Source: Homalodisca vitripennis
Taxonomy: Eukaryota > Arthropoda > Insecta > Hemiptera > Cicadellidae
Assembly: GCF_021130785.1 (NCBI RefSeq)
Contig: NC_060214.1
Span: 2,321,001-2,385,000 of the forward strand
Direction: 5' to 3'
Length of the DNA stretch: 64,000 nucleotides
In this document: positions 35,181 to 47,459 of the stretch, piece after piece
Layout: every line of letters starts with the position of its first letter
Position numbering within the stretch: the stretch's first letter is position 1
Made by a program: the position numbers and the translations under genes
Notes under the pieces: generated by a model
Seen by the model: only the letters and a program-made list of their open reading frames with translations
Databases searched by the model: none
What the model was told of the DNA's origin: nothing

Positions 35181-36758
35181 ACTGGTTCCTTTTCAGAGTC
35201 ACAATTTTTTTATACACAACCCGAAAAATCTATTAAGAAATCAGTCAAATTAGTTCTCAGTTCTAATCCGTGTAGCTACAACATGAGCCTCTGCATATGC
35301 AACGGTTCTCCCAGGAAATGTACCTTCTGGAAGGGATGATACAGCTTCGAAAAGGATTATTTTATTTAAATAACCAGGACGAGTTATGAAATGTATATGA
35401 CGTCACTAGTGTGCATCTAAAAAATCAATACTTTAGTGCAAAGTTTGCCCGCTTGCATCATGGACGGGAACTTTTCACATTAAACCGTTATCAATAATTC
35501 ATATATATGCAAAAGAACTGGTCTTCACATTTTTGCCACTGGTTTATATAGTAACTGAGTATAATGAAAAAGATTCAATATCAGAAACAAGTTATACAGC
35601 AGCTGATATAAACTTAAGTCTTTTTCCCGGCCCGGGATTTAAATAGAATTTTGCTGATTCTGAGAATCTCCAATCTGTAAATCGACTTATGTCTTCAAGT
35701 CTGCTGATTGGAATCCCGCCAGCAACCACTCGCTGAGCCAACTTCTGATAGATTGTTTCATTGATTTAGTTTTAAGGTCAAATGCTTGTTTCATAAACGT
35801 CAGAGTAACACTGAAACTAATCTCAGCTCTCTGATAATAAGCTGATATTTTTAAAAGTATATTAATACTGTATGAGGTTTTTGCGTTGATATAAGTCATA
35901 GTAATTAAGTTTAACATGTAATACTTTTCTATTGGTATAAAATACATGGAATTTGTGCAGTAATTAAGTCCTAAAATGGCCTATCAATTATCAAGTTGGC
36001 AGTGACCTTTATTGCGGTCAAGATTAATAAGAAATTAAAAATTATGTATATTTACAACTTTTTTATCCAAAATGAGCCGATATATTACTAAGACACAAAT
36101 AATAACATTTCGTTTGGTACGTTATGATAATAATACGTGTCAAGTTTAGTTAAGTCTTATGAAATATTAAACATTTATTTTTCGCACAATGTTAAGTTCT
36201 TGGATTCTAAGTGGAAAATATTTTAAAACATTGTAACTATCTGTGATGTTATAACTTTAAATAGCTCGCAATAAACGATGTTTTTATGAAACCGAGTATC
36301 TTCATTTACTTTCGAGGGAAAACTTTTTGGCAAACAAGAGTATAATAAGATTTTATAACAGTTTTTGCTTCATTGTTATTGTAGTGAAATTGTGAAGATA
36401 AGACGTTGAAATACAGTAATTGATATACCTATAATTGAAAGCGTTTATTTTCATGTTTGGGTATAAATATGAATAAAATAATTTGTTTTAACGTAATATT
36501 AAAACATATTTCTTCGGGCTGAATAAACAATTTCTAACTACATAATTCCATTTTTTATAATCGTATGAGACCTAATCAACTTAGATTAATAATTTTAACC
36601 ATGTTACTAATAACATTAAAATATATTGCAATATTATAATTCAGTCATTCTTTTAAAGGAAAATGTAAATGAAAGGTTTCAAAAACAGGATTACAAGAAT
36701 TAAAAAGTTCGTAAGATGTTCGCAATTAAAAAGTAGGTTACAGCTATCATCCCATATT
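35181..36758. other. nothing secure; one coding-like patch
   Basis: On the minus strand about 35263-35365 reads FEAVSSLPEGTFPGRTVAYA and on to a stop, less AT-biased than its surroundings. I cannot identify it. The 86-codon minus frame at 35687-35947 also has no family motif. Confidence 0.35.
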
Positions 36759-36848
36759 TTATACTCTTCGGTACCTACGCCTTGGGTTACTCCATACATC
36801 ATAGCCACCACGATACGTCCCCGGTCCTGGATTGATTCCAAATGGCAT
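36759..36848 (-). other. candidate small terminal exon (G/P/Y/R-rich peptide)
   Basis: On the minus strand a possible splice acceptor, TATTGTCAG, directly precedes ATGCCATTTGG. A 29-codon frame follows: it begins MPFGINPGPGTYRGGYD and ends RRRYRRV before TAA at 36759-36761. The composition (Gly, Pro, Tyr, Arg) is quite unlike the surrounding AT-rich translation and resembles the ends of small secreted or cuticle-like arthropod peptides. I see no upstream exon, and the polypyrimidine tract is weak. Function unknown; it may be chance or part of a repeat. Confidence 0.25.
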
Positions 36849-37424
36849 CTGACAATATTTTGTTGAATCATGTAACGTTTGGTACAATGTCACATTCTAG
36901 GCTTAAGTGATTTGGCTGCTATTCCTTTTAATTATTGGAATGACCTTGCCAACTGAGGTCATTATTGGCGTTTAATTTCAGTAACAAACATGTTCTCCCA
37001 GTATTTTAAGAAATGTAGTCAACTCATTACTTAAATATGAAAAAGCCAAAATGTAATTAATTAGGTACCATGCCTTAAGTTTAAAAGATAGCTTCGTGCA
37101 GAGGGTACAGAAACTGCTTTCTAATCCCCCCCCATACCCTGAGAGAAAAAACAATTTAGGTTTGCGGGGGAAGCTTTGACTGTATTAACCCCGTTCTAAA
37201 TGGTAACTTGGCATCACGTTTAAAATACTTTATCAAATTCAAAGTTGTGAATTTGTGCTCTCCGACTGAATGCCCAGCTTTCTGAACCAACCCAAAAATA
37301 TACGATCTGTACTAACAATATTGCCTACCAACTGTAACAGAAAAGACCAACCAATGAACAATGTTTTCAGATAAAACATTCACGTTTACACGTATGTTTT
37401 AGATGCAGGTTTTTAGAAAATGAT
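36849..37424. other. nothing recognised
   Basis: No coding or repeat signal that I can support. Confidence 0.5.
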
Positions 37425-37812
37425 TTTTATTGCCGGATCTACTATGGCTTGTTATTTTGTTAAGTGTTAAGTTTATTAAGAGATTGTTTTAGAGACAGTA
37501 TACATGTAGTTGACACCCAACTCGTTTTATGTTATTCCTGATTCTTGCGTGTCACAACGCTCTTGTATGAGTTAAAATTATTAAACCTCAACTGCACTTA
37601 TTTGTTTTGTCAGTTTGTTAACGCCGTATCTACTAGGACCTGTTATTTTGCTATGTTTGGTGTTAAGTTTATCAAGACATTGTTTTAGAGCCAGTATACA
37701 TGTAGTTGACATTTAACTCGTTTCCTGTTATTCCTGATTCATGCGTGTCAATGGCACGCTCTTGTATGAGTTGAAATTAGGAACCTCGAGTGTTCTTATT
37801 TATTTTGTCAGT
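37425..37812. repeat. two-copy tandem duplication, ~190 bp
   Basis: Two head-to-tail copies share GTTAAGTTTAT, AGATTGTTTTAGAG against ACATTGTTTTAGAG, CAGTATACATGTAGTTGACA, GTTATTCCTGATTC, GCGTGTCA, GCTCTTGTATGAGTT and TTATTTTGTCAGTT. Landmark spacing is about 190 bases. Moderately diverged. Confidence 0.85.
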
Positions 37813-39044
37813 TGTCCACTTGAGCTAGGGATCAGATGCGAGTCTCGAAGCGCAGCGTTACCGTTTTATTATATCACTAAACTATAGATAATATCCAGAA
37901 AATCATATTCAGCAAAATTCTTCCTTCTGAAACTGATTGTAACTTACAAACAAATAGTTACCATAACTTCTTTTAATACGTTTAGGATCATATCTCTTTA
38001 GAAACAAGATACGAAAGCTTGAAAGGAGCGGGGAAATTTAATTATGAGTATAAAGCCACGACTCCAAAGAAAATATCTTTTTATAGATTAATTTGTGTTT
38101 CCTCTTAACCTAGCACTCCACTATATTCACTTTTAACTATTAACTTAAGCTTTTTGTTATCTTCATTTTACCTTTAACTTGATTGCGTTGCTATTATTGT
38201 TTTTTATATTTCATTGTCATAATTCCTTTTAAGATTCAATATGAAATTGAATTAAAAGAAAAAAGCTTTTTTGGCCAAACTTTTACTCAACAGATTAGGG
38301 GAAAATGGGAAGAAAGTGTTTCCCTCCAAGTTCAAACTCTATAAAAGGTTGCCAATTATCGTAAATCAAGGATGATATTTATTACACAGAGGTCCCAGAA
38401 CATTCCCATTACGTAATACCATGCTATTATAAAATATGCAATTGCCATATAGTTGAGTAAATGAGAAATAGTTACACAAGTCATTGCAGTTTTTACACTT
38501 TGATTTGGATATTAATCTTATTATTATCACCTAGCACCATGAAGTTCTTACATTTATATTTAAAATAATCAACGGCTGTAAATTCTCATGAATCCGTTTT
38601 ATATTGAATCTTAAAAATCTAATGGCAATGTTTAGAATGTATTATGTATTCATTGACGTCTTCCATCATATTAGAAAGTATTCAACAATTTGTGGGCCGT
38701 AGAGTAGAACGCCTGTATGCTTTGATTCCCTGCATACATTTACACAATATAACTCCTAAGAATAACTAGAAGTAGTAACCTAGTTAATCGCACATTGAAA
38801 TTTTTTTCTATCTTTTCAAAATAGTATGTCTCCTCATTTCAAAAAAGTGATAATGAAATATTTTTACAACTTGATCACCTCGACTCACGACTATCATTAT
38901 AAGCTATTTATATAGTGACAGTTTTAAAACATGTCCATGAGAAGAGATTACCGGCATTATTCCTCAATAATGTCACCTTAGAAGAAGCCAGCTCTGTACC
39001 ATCGTCTCTTCTCAAAGCTAGAAGGAATAATAAGTTCTTACGTG
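37813..39044. other. mostly nothing recognised
   Basis: 37810-37905 carries the second copy of the dispersed repeat seen at 35030-35180. About 38922-39053 on the plus strand gives an unusually protein-like 39-codon run (HEKRLPALFLNNVTLEEASS onward) ending at a stop inside the next array. I could not identify it. Confidence 0.4.
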
Positions 39045-39850
39045 TAGACCATTAGTTCATGGCCTTTGAAATTCAGGAAGCTCCACTAATTCCAATAGTT
39101 ATCCTTCGTAGTAGGCTAGACCATTAGTTAATAGCCTTTAACATCTAGGGAGCTCCAGCAATTCCAATAGTTATCCTACGCAGTAGGCTAGACCATTAGT
39201 TATGGCCTTTAACATCCAGGGAACTCCAATAATTCCAATAGTTATCCTTCGCAGTAGGCTAGACCATTAGTAAATAGCCTTAACCATCCAGGAAACTCCA
39301 TTAATTCCAATAGTTGTCCTCCTCAGTAGGCTAGTCCATTAGTTAATGGCCTTTACCATCAAGGGAACTTCAGCTATTCCAATATTTATTCTCAGCAGTA
39401 GGCTAGACCATTAGTTAATGGCCTTTAACTTCAAGGGAACTCCAATAATTCCAATAGTTATCCTTCGCAGTAGGGTATACTATTATTAACTAGCCTTTAA
39501 CATCCAGGGAGCTCCACCAATTCTAATATTTATCCTTTACAGTAGGGTTGACCATTAGTAACTAGCGTTTAACATCTAAGAAGCTTCAACAATTCTAATA
39601 GTTATCCTTCGCAGTAGGGTAGACCATTAGTAAATAGCCTTTAACATCCATGGAACTCCACTTATTCCAATTGTTATCGTCCACAGTAGGCTAGTCCATT
39701 AGTTATTGGCCTTTAACATCTAGGGAACTTCACTAATTCCAATATTTATCCTTCCTATTATGCTACACCATTAGTTAAATCGCCTTTAACAGGCAGGTAA
39801 CTCCACCAATTCTAATATTTATCCTCCACAGTAGGTGGAACATTTCGGAT
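39045..39850. repeat. 72-bp satellite array, about 11 copies
   Basis: CCATTAG recurs at 39048, 39121, 39193, 39264, 39336 and 39409, and so on, about 72 bases apart. Units share CCTTTAACATC, AGGGAACTCCA, AATTCCAATAGTTATCCT and CAGTAGGCTAGA. Copies are moderately diverged (estimated 80-90% identity). Non-coding. Confidence 0.93.
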
Positions 39851-40012
39851 CTACCGTTGCACCCTTATTATCATTCATATTAGTCATTTTTGGTTAGTGA
39901 TGTGCCGCTCTTGGACATTCATATGGTTGCCCAGGTCTAATAAATTTTTATGACCTTCGTTACATAGAATGGGAACTCTACACATACAACATAGTGATCA
40001 AAAGAGTAGTCA

Positions 40013-40915
40013 ATAGTCAATAGTCAATTTTTTATTGCGGAGACAAATACATTTGTATGGAAAACGTCAAATATGTTAAAATTTGGACATACATACCACA
40101 TCGTGTTCTCATTCAGACATACATTTGATCACTCATTCCACGTTCATCCATCACCAATAATTCCCACTTCGTTCGAGAGTCAGTCTTGTTATTGTGTGGT
40201 CTCCCAGTCATATTCCAGAAACTCTTTTACATTGTAAAATGCATTTAACGCTAAACAGCGTTTTAATCGAGTTTTTAATGCCTTGAGCGTAGAGGCTTTT
40301 CTTAATTCATCAGGCAATCTGTTAATAAAATGAACCCCTGCCTGTGAAGGCAAGCGTTCATAAACCACCGTCCTGTGTCTCCCAGTTCGGTAGTTGTCTC
40401 TGCCTCTAGTCCCGTACGAATGAATGTCTCGGCCCGTAATCAAGGCACATTTAGACATACAATACAACTTTTTTTCCAAAATGTAGAGGCTAGGCAGAGC
40501 TAACAGTTGCAACCTTTAAAAATTTGACCTGCACGACTCTCTAAACTTCAATTTTGCAATGGTGCGGATCGCTCGCTTCTGTAACTTAAACACTCTTGAA
40601 AATTGGTTACTTGCACAGGCACCCCACAGTACCAATCCGTAAGTGAGGTGTGGATAAATCAAGCCATAATACGCCGTTATCAGAACTTGACTTGGGCAGT
40701 ATTTGGCTAGAGACCTCAGAACATAAATGCCTGAGACAAAAATTTGAGCAAACGTGATCGATGTGAACATTCCATGTGAAACCTTGATCAAGGTAAATTC
40801 CAAGGAATTTTGAGGAATAGATTAGTGATATATTGGTGGTCCAAATGACACAAATCCCAAGTGTTAGCACGGCCACGGCAGACTCAATCCGTACATTATG
40901 CGAATCCTCCCGCAT
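40013..40915 (-). pseudogene. Jockey-like non-LTR retrotransposon, 3' end (RT thumb and C-terminus)
   Basis: The minus strand encodes, in three frames, the part downstream of the RT palm. First comes KFLGIYLDQGFTWNVHIDHV, then GIYVLRSLAKYCPSQVLITA, then YYGLIYPHLTYGLVLWGA, LQKRAIRTIAKLKFRESCR, and finally TGRDIHSYGTRGRDNYRTGR with VYERLPSQAGVHFINRLP to a stop at 40189. This order is characteristic of Jockey-like elements. Frame changes occur near 40790 and 40512, the second with a few residues lost. The 5' side is truncated near 40870, next to a dispersed repeat. The 3' UTR ends near 40013 with three TTGACTA-type repeats (plus strand AGTCAAT) instead of a clean poly-A. Confidence 0.88.
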
Positions 40916-41035
40916 ATATTACAGTCAGATTGTAATACAGATGTGTTGTACGTGAGAGCTGGGCTGGCAGGCTGATCTCGGTTTATATATGATTGGGATG
41001 TGGCTTCGTTACTGATATGATTAGGACTCATTACA
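40891..41035 (+). repeat. dispersed repeat, copy 2 (matches 1101-1247)
   Basis: Same orientation and same landmarks as the copy at 1101. It begins at or just beyond the truncated 5' end of the Jockey-like remnant, so it may have been inserted next to it or mark the junction. Confidence 0.75.
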
Positions 41036-42426
41036 CTTCTCTGCCGTCCGTCGATTTTGATAACACTTTCAGTAATATCTTTATAGCCTTTCTTTAACAT
41101 TGCTTGGAGTAAAAAATATTAAATGCTTACTAATTTTACACATTCATATAGAAGTATTTTTAAAGTTTTAAACTTATGAATAAAATTATTCATCGATGGG
41201 TTTTATTTCTTTTAATCAATAAGTTATTTGTTTCATTCTACTATTCAAAGCCAGAGTTACAAATTTTAATGAATACGCACACTATTAGATACTCTCGAAG
41301 TATAGTAAGGCTAATATTACATTTACCTCACTACTGTATGCTTTTTATTAGCTATTAGGTTATAAAAAATTACATTGTTACACATACGCCTTTTTAATTC
41401 TTTAAAGACACTACTACATTATAAGGTTTAAATTAACTATGTACAATATATATACTTTGTGATCTGTAAAAAAATACTAAACCTACCATTTGAAATGAAA
41501 TCTAGTCTGATGGTAACAGCGGAAGCAGGAAACATAATTTCGCACTGTTGTGTCATCAACTTGCCACTTCATAAATGATCACAGGAAGGCGGAATGACGT
41601 GTCAGAATAATGTAAATGTTTTAGTTAGACTATACTGAAGTTATAATAGTAGTGGCACATTAGTCATGAGTCAACTAACCAAGGTTTGTACTACTGTTAT
41701 AATGTTTACGGAAAGTTTTATTTATGAGACTAAAATTATTTAACCATCGCTTTCAAAGTTTTAATAGACTCAACAAGTGGGGCCTTGTATTTTTGTTGTT
41801 GTTTACCAGTCATTATTCCACAAGCAACTATTTATTAAATAAAGACATCCCCGTTGGGATCACAGATTAGTATGCAATTATTAATGAAGGCTCTATTTAG
41901 CCTGTTGCTTATGACTTGCAACTATAAAGCCTAGGAAATCGGTTTGTTTTAAGAATGCAATCTTTTTTGTTTTCATGAGGAATTTGAGTTGTTTCCTGAA
42001 GCAGTAAAACAGGAAAAGATGAAAAGGTTATAATTATCGAAATAGCCATGACTAATTTTAAAATTATAAAAAGTAAAAGACGTCTTATTTTACCAGACGG
42101 AGTTAATGCTAAGAAACTCTGCCTGTCGACCAACGGCTTATAAATGACTACTGACTATGAACCACCACCAATGGCTGAGCAGGTGGTCTGCTTGTCACTT
42201 AGCGGTCATCCATCCAATGAATAGCCTAGGTGGAAGTTGACAAAAGTATTACTACATGTGAAGGTGAAGATGACATGGAAAAATAAGGCGAAATAGGTGG
42301 GAGAGGTGAAATATTAAAAAAAATTACAACATTTTGCCCCAAATATGTAGTATATTGATTTTAGTGGTAATAATTTATGGCAGGAGAGTCCTTTCAATCT
42401 ATGTGAGCGTTACACGCAACACACCG

Positions 42427-42471
<45 letters not shown>

Positions 42472-43984
42472 TTTTTTCGTGTTTGTGCGAAGTTGTGTTC
42501 AATTGTGGTGAATAAGAATGGCACATATTTGTAGGAGAATTCCTTATAAAGGTAACAGAGTCTTATATCATACGGTAAACATTACTTTTAAACTGAACTA
42601 CCAAATAAATGGTATACACGTAATGAGACAATAGCACGGTTATGGTAGGTTATAAGTAGAACTATTTTATTCAATATGCAACTTCATTTAAACTGAAACC
42701 GGAATTTCTAAAGGTGACAAAGATGGCTGAGTTGGAGAACTGAATCAACATCTCATTAAAATGAGAAACATCGGTGACGCTTTCGGTGTGAATTTCCATT
42801 ATTCAGAATTTTATAATAATATTCATAATAAGGTTTTTGTTTTAAATACATAAACTCTTACTGGAATTTGACCAACCGCTGCTATTAACAGGGCTTTTGA
42901 TGTTTTATTCATATGAATCACCAGGTTATCACGGTATATTTTATAAGCACTAATATTAAAATTATATTATTTTGGTGAGGACGATATATCTAAATAAGTA
43001 GATAGGTTAATCAAATGATTTCACACAGCGTAAACCAACAGACTTTGGTGTTAGTCATTAAACTTGTACTTTCACTCTAGCAGTTATCAGCTTTGTCCTG
43101 TTACAAGAAGAAGAGAATAAGGTGTATTGATCGGCACAAAACGTTTTACAATTCTTGTGGATGCTTCACTGATAGTATGTAAGAGAATACGACGACATGC
43201 TGATCTGTAATACTTATGTCATGTTGTTTCATGACTTCCAATCATGAGACTTGCGGAGCTAAAACCGTGAAATTGCAACTATAGGGCAGGGACACACCAT
43301 TTAAACATGGAAAAACCTTATTGATCCGTCACAAAAACTATAAATACGAGTATTAGTGAAATGATTACGTATTTTTGTTTAAGCATAACAAACTAAGACA
43401 AAATATACATCTATTCAAATTCAATATCTTGAACAGTTAGGTAAAAGTTTTTATAAATTTTAATTTGAACGTTTCAAAAACATTACATCAGAGAGATCCA
43501 TAAACATTCCTGTAATATCGGTTATTACATGAATAAAGACGAGAGGAAAAACGATATTCCCGGTATTTTAATGAATGTTTAAAAACTGAATTCTTTGTTG
43601 GATTTATCTTTGGTTATTCACATAATTTATAGCAGTCATTGAATATTGAGATTGAATAATTCAAAAGCGTATGTATTGTTTTATTTTACTTTTCAATGAA
43701 ATAATTTTAGTGGTGGTTAGTATTATACTACTTTCAAATATAAAGTAACAAATTAGTGGTACGCTTTTACTAAAAAAAACATATATTAAAACCTGTATAT
43801 AGTATTTAACTGATTCTATAAATACCACTAAATACTTTATTCTTAGATGCAATGTAATAAAATAAGTAAAGGTACAATTTATATTTATTTCATTATAAAT
43901 ATAATAATTCACTATAATATTTAAAACAACGTATTGCAATAAAGTCACTGTATGCCGAATTAATATTGTAAACAAAATCACTTT
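41036..43984. other. AT-rich stretch with one (GT)n microsatellite
   Basis: A GT run of about 19 repeats lies at 42431-42468. The frame running through it (42334-42534) is microsatellite-encoded. No coding or repeat signal that I can support in the remainder, including the minus frame at 43661-43981. Confidence 0.55.
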
Positions 43985-43989
43985 ATTTT

Positions 43990-44411
43990 GTCAAACCTAC
44001 AGGACTAGGGAAGGTCAGCACCTATGACGATTAGCACTAATGGTAGAGAGGGGTTGTCAATGAAGTGGTATGACGCACCACATTATGATGAACAGGATAA
44101 GGTCTCCAGGAATGGGGTAGGTCAGTACTTATGACGATCTCCACTAATAAGAGAGAGGTATTGTCAATTAAGTAGTACCTCACACTACACTGGGGAGAGC
44201 AGGATAAGGGCTCCACCACTAGGGCTAGTCAGTAATTGTGGCGATCTCCAGTCATGGTGAAGAGTGGTTTCCAATAAATTGTAACAACGCATATCAGTAT
44301 AGAAAGAATAATAGAGGTTCCAGCAATGGGGTTATTCAGTAATTGTAGCTATCTCCAGTCAAGGTGGAGAGTAGTTTCCAATAAATAGTAACAACGCATC
44401 TCAGCACTGTT

Positions 44412-44412
<1 letters not shown>
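43990..44412. repeat. ~107-bp satellite, left block (four copies)
   Basis: The landmark GG-(T/A)GTCAG recurs near 44006, 44112, 44217 and 44326. Units share CTCCA, GGAGAG, AATGAAGT and GTCAGTAATTGT-like blocks with the array at 45426-46585, but are clearly more diverged from it and from each other. The block ends at GCATCTCAGCACTGTTG, where the poly-T run begins. Confidence 0.85.
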
Positions 44413-44446
<34 letters not shown>

Positions 44447-45425
44447 GATAGCAAAATGCATTATGCACCGTCAGGGACAGATGTTCGCCCTGGCGTGTGG
44501 GACTCTCACCCACTAAAAACCTACCGGTCCAGGCATTGGACCCTCTCGGGAACGCATCTCTGCAACTACTTCAAGAGGGTGCCATCATTCGCCCAATGGG
44601 CATTACTGAATTCTAAAATCCACCGACATGAGCTATTCTGGTACGTTATAGCAGCTCTCTTCTTTTTTGTCTTAGCACCCTCTTGCAGAACACAGTGACA
44701 GCGCTCCACGATTCGGGACTGGACAACATCTCTTCTATATGGGTCTCCGCCAAAACACGCCCGATAGCTGTCTCCAGCTCCCTTCTCTCCGTTTCCCACC
44801 TTCTACATTTGAAGAAGGTGTGCAGGGCATCGTCCGAATCCGAATCCCCGTACTGGCATTCTGGACTCTGGATATTCCCATTCTGTTAAGGTAGAAGCCG
44901 AAACAACCGTGCCCAATGAGAAGCTGGGTAAGGTAGAAGTCTACCTATCGATGCTCTCTTTCGGTCCATCCCCTCAGATTACCTATGAGCCTAAAAGACA
45001 AACGTCCTCGACTCTCCGTCTCCCATCGAGTTTGCCACTTGCTCGAGCACGGCTGACAGTGCCATTCCCATCGTATACACGCTTCCGCTCAAGAGCAAGA
45101 AGATCGATGGGATTACCCCCGAAATCACAAGGACGGCCGCCTCCGAAACGGTACGATAGGCAGATAAAATCCGGAGAGAGCACCTCTCCTCTGCACCGCC
45201 ACGACCTTCCTCCAGTAGCGCTTCTGCCGCAAGGCATCCGCCCAGATCTCGCAACCGTAGAGCATAACTGAGTTCGTCACGTACATGAGGACTCGGCGCT
45301 TACCCTCGGCGGGTCCACCGACGTTGGTCATGAGCCTACTCAGAATCCTTTCAGCTTTCTCGGCCGCATAGGTGATCTGGTCCAGAAAGTCATACGGGAA
45401 TATATTCTCACTCCTAGATACTTGA
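44413..45425 (-). mobile_element. 5'-truncated R1/LOA-like LINE inserted in the satellite
   Basis: A run of 32 T (44413-44444) is the poly-A tail of a minus-strand element. The 3' UTR just upstream includes GGTAGGTTTTTAGTGGGTGA, followed by GTCCCACACGCC; in my recollection such a motif is typical of R1/LOA-type 3' ends. The body is markedly GC-richer than its surroundings. The element begins near 45425, where satellite resumes, so it is a ~1-kb 5'-truncated copy. No clear target-site duplication is visible. Confidence 0.85.
44560..45425 (-). pseudogene. R1/LOA-like ORF2 C-terminal region, frameshifted
   Basis: From 45425 down the minus strand reads KYLGVRIYSRMTF, then DQITYAAEKAERILSRLMTN, VGGPAEGKRRVLMYV, NSVMLYGCEIWADAL and VVAVQRRGAL. 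After a frame change it reads CLSYRFG or AYRTVSEAAVLVISGVIP with DLLALERKRVY. This is the region after the RT palm in R1/LOA/I-group LINEs, where A--YRTVS--A--V-(A/T)G-(I/V)PIDLL is the hallmark. Further down, about 44800-44870, lies a zinc-knuckle-like CQYGDSDSDDALHTFFKC. At least three frameshifts occur. The RT catalytic motifs lie upstream and are absent. Confidence 0.87.
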
Positions 45426-46585
45426 CGCTGTGGAGAGGGGTCGACAATGAAGTATTATTACGCACCTCAGTTCAGTAAGATGGATGAGGGCCCCAGGATA
45501 GCGGTTAGTCAGTAATTGTGTCAATCTCCACTAATTGTGGAGAGGGGTCAACAATGAAGTATTATAACGCACCTCAGTTCAGTAAGAAGGATGAGGGCTC
45601 CAGGATAGCGGTTATTCAGTTATTTAGTTAATGACACTAATTGTGGAGAAGGGATTGACAATGATGTGTTCTCACGCTCCTCAGTTCAGTACGAAGGGTG
45701 AGGGCTTCATGATAGGAGTTAATCATTAATTGTGTCAATTACCACTAATTGTGGAGGGGGGTCGACAATGAAGTGTTATTATGCACCTCAGTTCAGTAAG
45801 AAGGATGAGGGCTCCAGGATAGGGGTTAGTCAGTAACTGTGTCAATCACAACTAATTGTGGAGTGGGGTTGACAATGATTTGTTATCACGCTCCTCAGTT
45901 CAGTAAAAAGGATGAGGGCTCCATGATAGGGGTTAGTCAGTAACTGTGTCAATCACAACTAATTGTGGAGAAGGGATTGACAATGATGTGTTCTAACGCT
46001 CCTCAGTTCAGTACGAAGGGTAAGTTCTTCAAGATATGAGTTAATCAGTAATTGTGTCAATTACCACTAATTGTGGAGTGGGTTCGACAATGAAGTGTTA
46101 TTATGCACCTCAGTTCAGTAAGAAGGATGAGGGCTCCAGGATAGGGGTTAGTCAGTAACTGTGTCAATCACAACTAATTGTGGAGTGGGGTTGACAATGA
46201 TGTTTTATCCACGCTCCTCAGTTCATTAAAAAGGATGAGGGCTCCAGGATAGGGGTTAGTCAGTAATTGTGTCAATCACAACTAATTGTGGAGTGGGGTT
46301 GACATTGATTTGTTGTCACGCTCCTCAGTTCATTAAAAAGGATGAGGGCTCCAGGATAGGGGTTAGTCAGTAATTGTGTCAATCACAACTAATTATGGAG
46401 TCGTGTTGACAATGATGTGTTATCACGCTCCTCAGTTCGGTAAGAAGAATGAGGGCTCCAGGATAGGGGTTAGTCAGTAATTGTGTCAATCACAACTAAT
46501 TATGGAGTCGTGTTGACAATGATGTGTTATCACGCTCCTCAGTTCGGTAAGAAGAATGAGGGCTCCAGGATAGCGGTTAGTCAGT
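45426..46585. repeat. 107-bp satellite, right block (about 11 copies)
   Basis: AGGATAG(C/G)GGTTAGTCAGTA recurs about every 107 bases from 45496 to 46570. Units share CAACTAATTGTGGAG, TTGACAATGA, CACGCTCCTCAGTTC and GAGGGCTCC. Copies are very similar, the last two almost identical over a full unit. It ends sharply near 46585. Confidence 0.95.
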
Positions 46586-47459
46586 AACTATATAATACAT
46601 AGTGAACATTTATTTACAATAACGCAATAGTTCACAATAATAAGAATTACTATAGGAGACCGAACTAGAATATGAACTATTCAGTAAGCAGTGGCTGCCT
46701 AGGTCCTTATTTGTTTTAAATAATTAGTAAATATTTCAAAAACCATATACTTTCCTATCATAAATATAAATTACATGTTGTCCTATAGCATCCTATATAA
46801 TTCGTTTCGATGCAGTACATAGTATTTCTTAAAAATTACACACTATATTATAAAATTTACATTCGTAACCTTTTATATTAAAAAATTCGTCTACTAAACT
46901 ATAAATTTCACCGTGAAGAATATGTGTTACCGTACAATAGTGAAATATATGCTACACATATTATGCATTATTAATTCTGTTTTCCTTTGCCTAGAAATTG
47001 CATATTTGCCGAGGATATTACATACTCTACGTTCAGGAATCTATACTTTACCTTTAAAATAACAGACTGTACACCAAGGTGTTACGTATATCATGAATAT
47101 AAATTCCGTCGTATATACCTTACATTTTGTCCATAATTAATGTAAATATTTACCAGATCGTATAATTGTGAACGCATTGGACAACATATTCCTATCCACT
47201 GTAGATTATTGAATACTAAATAAGTATCATAGTTTGTAAATGTATGAACGACCAATCATGTTTCCAGAACCATCCTCTGAATTTTATCTCATTAAACACA
47301 AAATGTTTAGAAAGTTACGAACGTTTGCCGGTGACATTTTCGACACCAAGTACTTTAATTTTACACCTCATCTCCGAACACCAATACGCAATCTGTTATA
47401 GAAGCGGAATATGCAGACATAGTGATAACGTGTTAAAATATTCTGTACATAGAAAAAGC
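46586..47459. other. AT-rich stretch, nothing recognised
   Basis: A plus frame at 47244-47465 has no family features and overlaps the fragment that follows on the minus strand. Confidence 0.5.

Noticed and set aside
42334..42534. ORF with a VCVCVCV run
   Set aside because: The run is the translation of the (GT)n microsatellite.
43661..43981. 106-codon minus-strand ORF
   Set aside because: The composition is I, Y, L, F, N and K-rich as expected from AT-rich DNA, with no motif, start context or splice support.
44413..44444. poly-T tract as a Pol III terminator or assembly gap filler
   Set aside because: It adjoins a recognisable LINE 3' UTR in the right orientation, so it is a poly-A tail.
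44909..45271. 120-codon plus-strand ORF as a gene
   Set aside because: It is antisense to the R1/LOA-like coding region, whose minus-strand blocks are recognisable.
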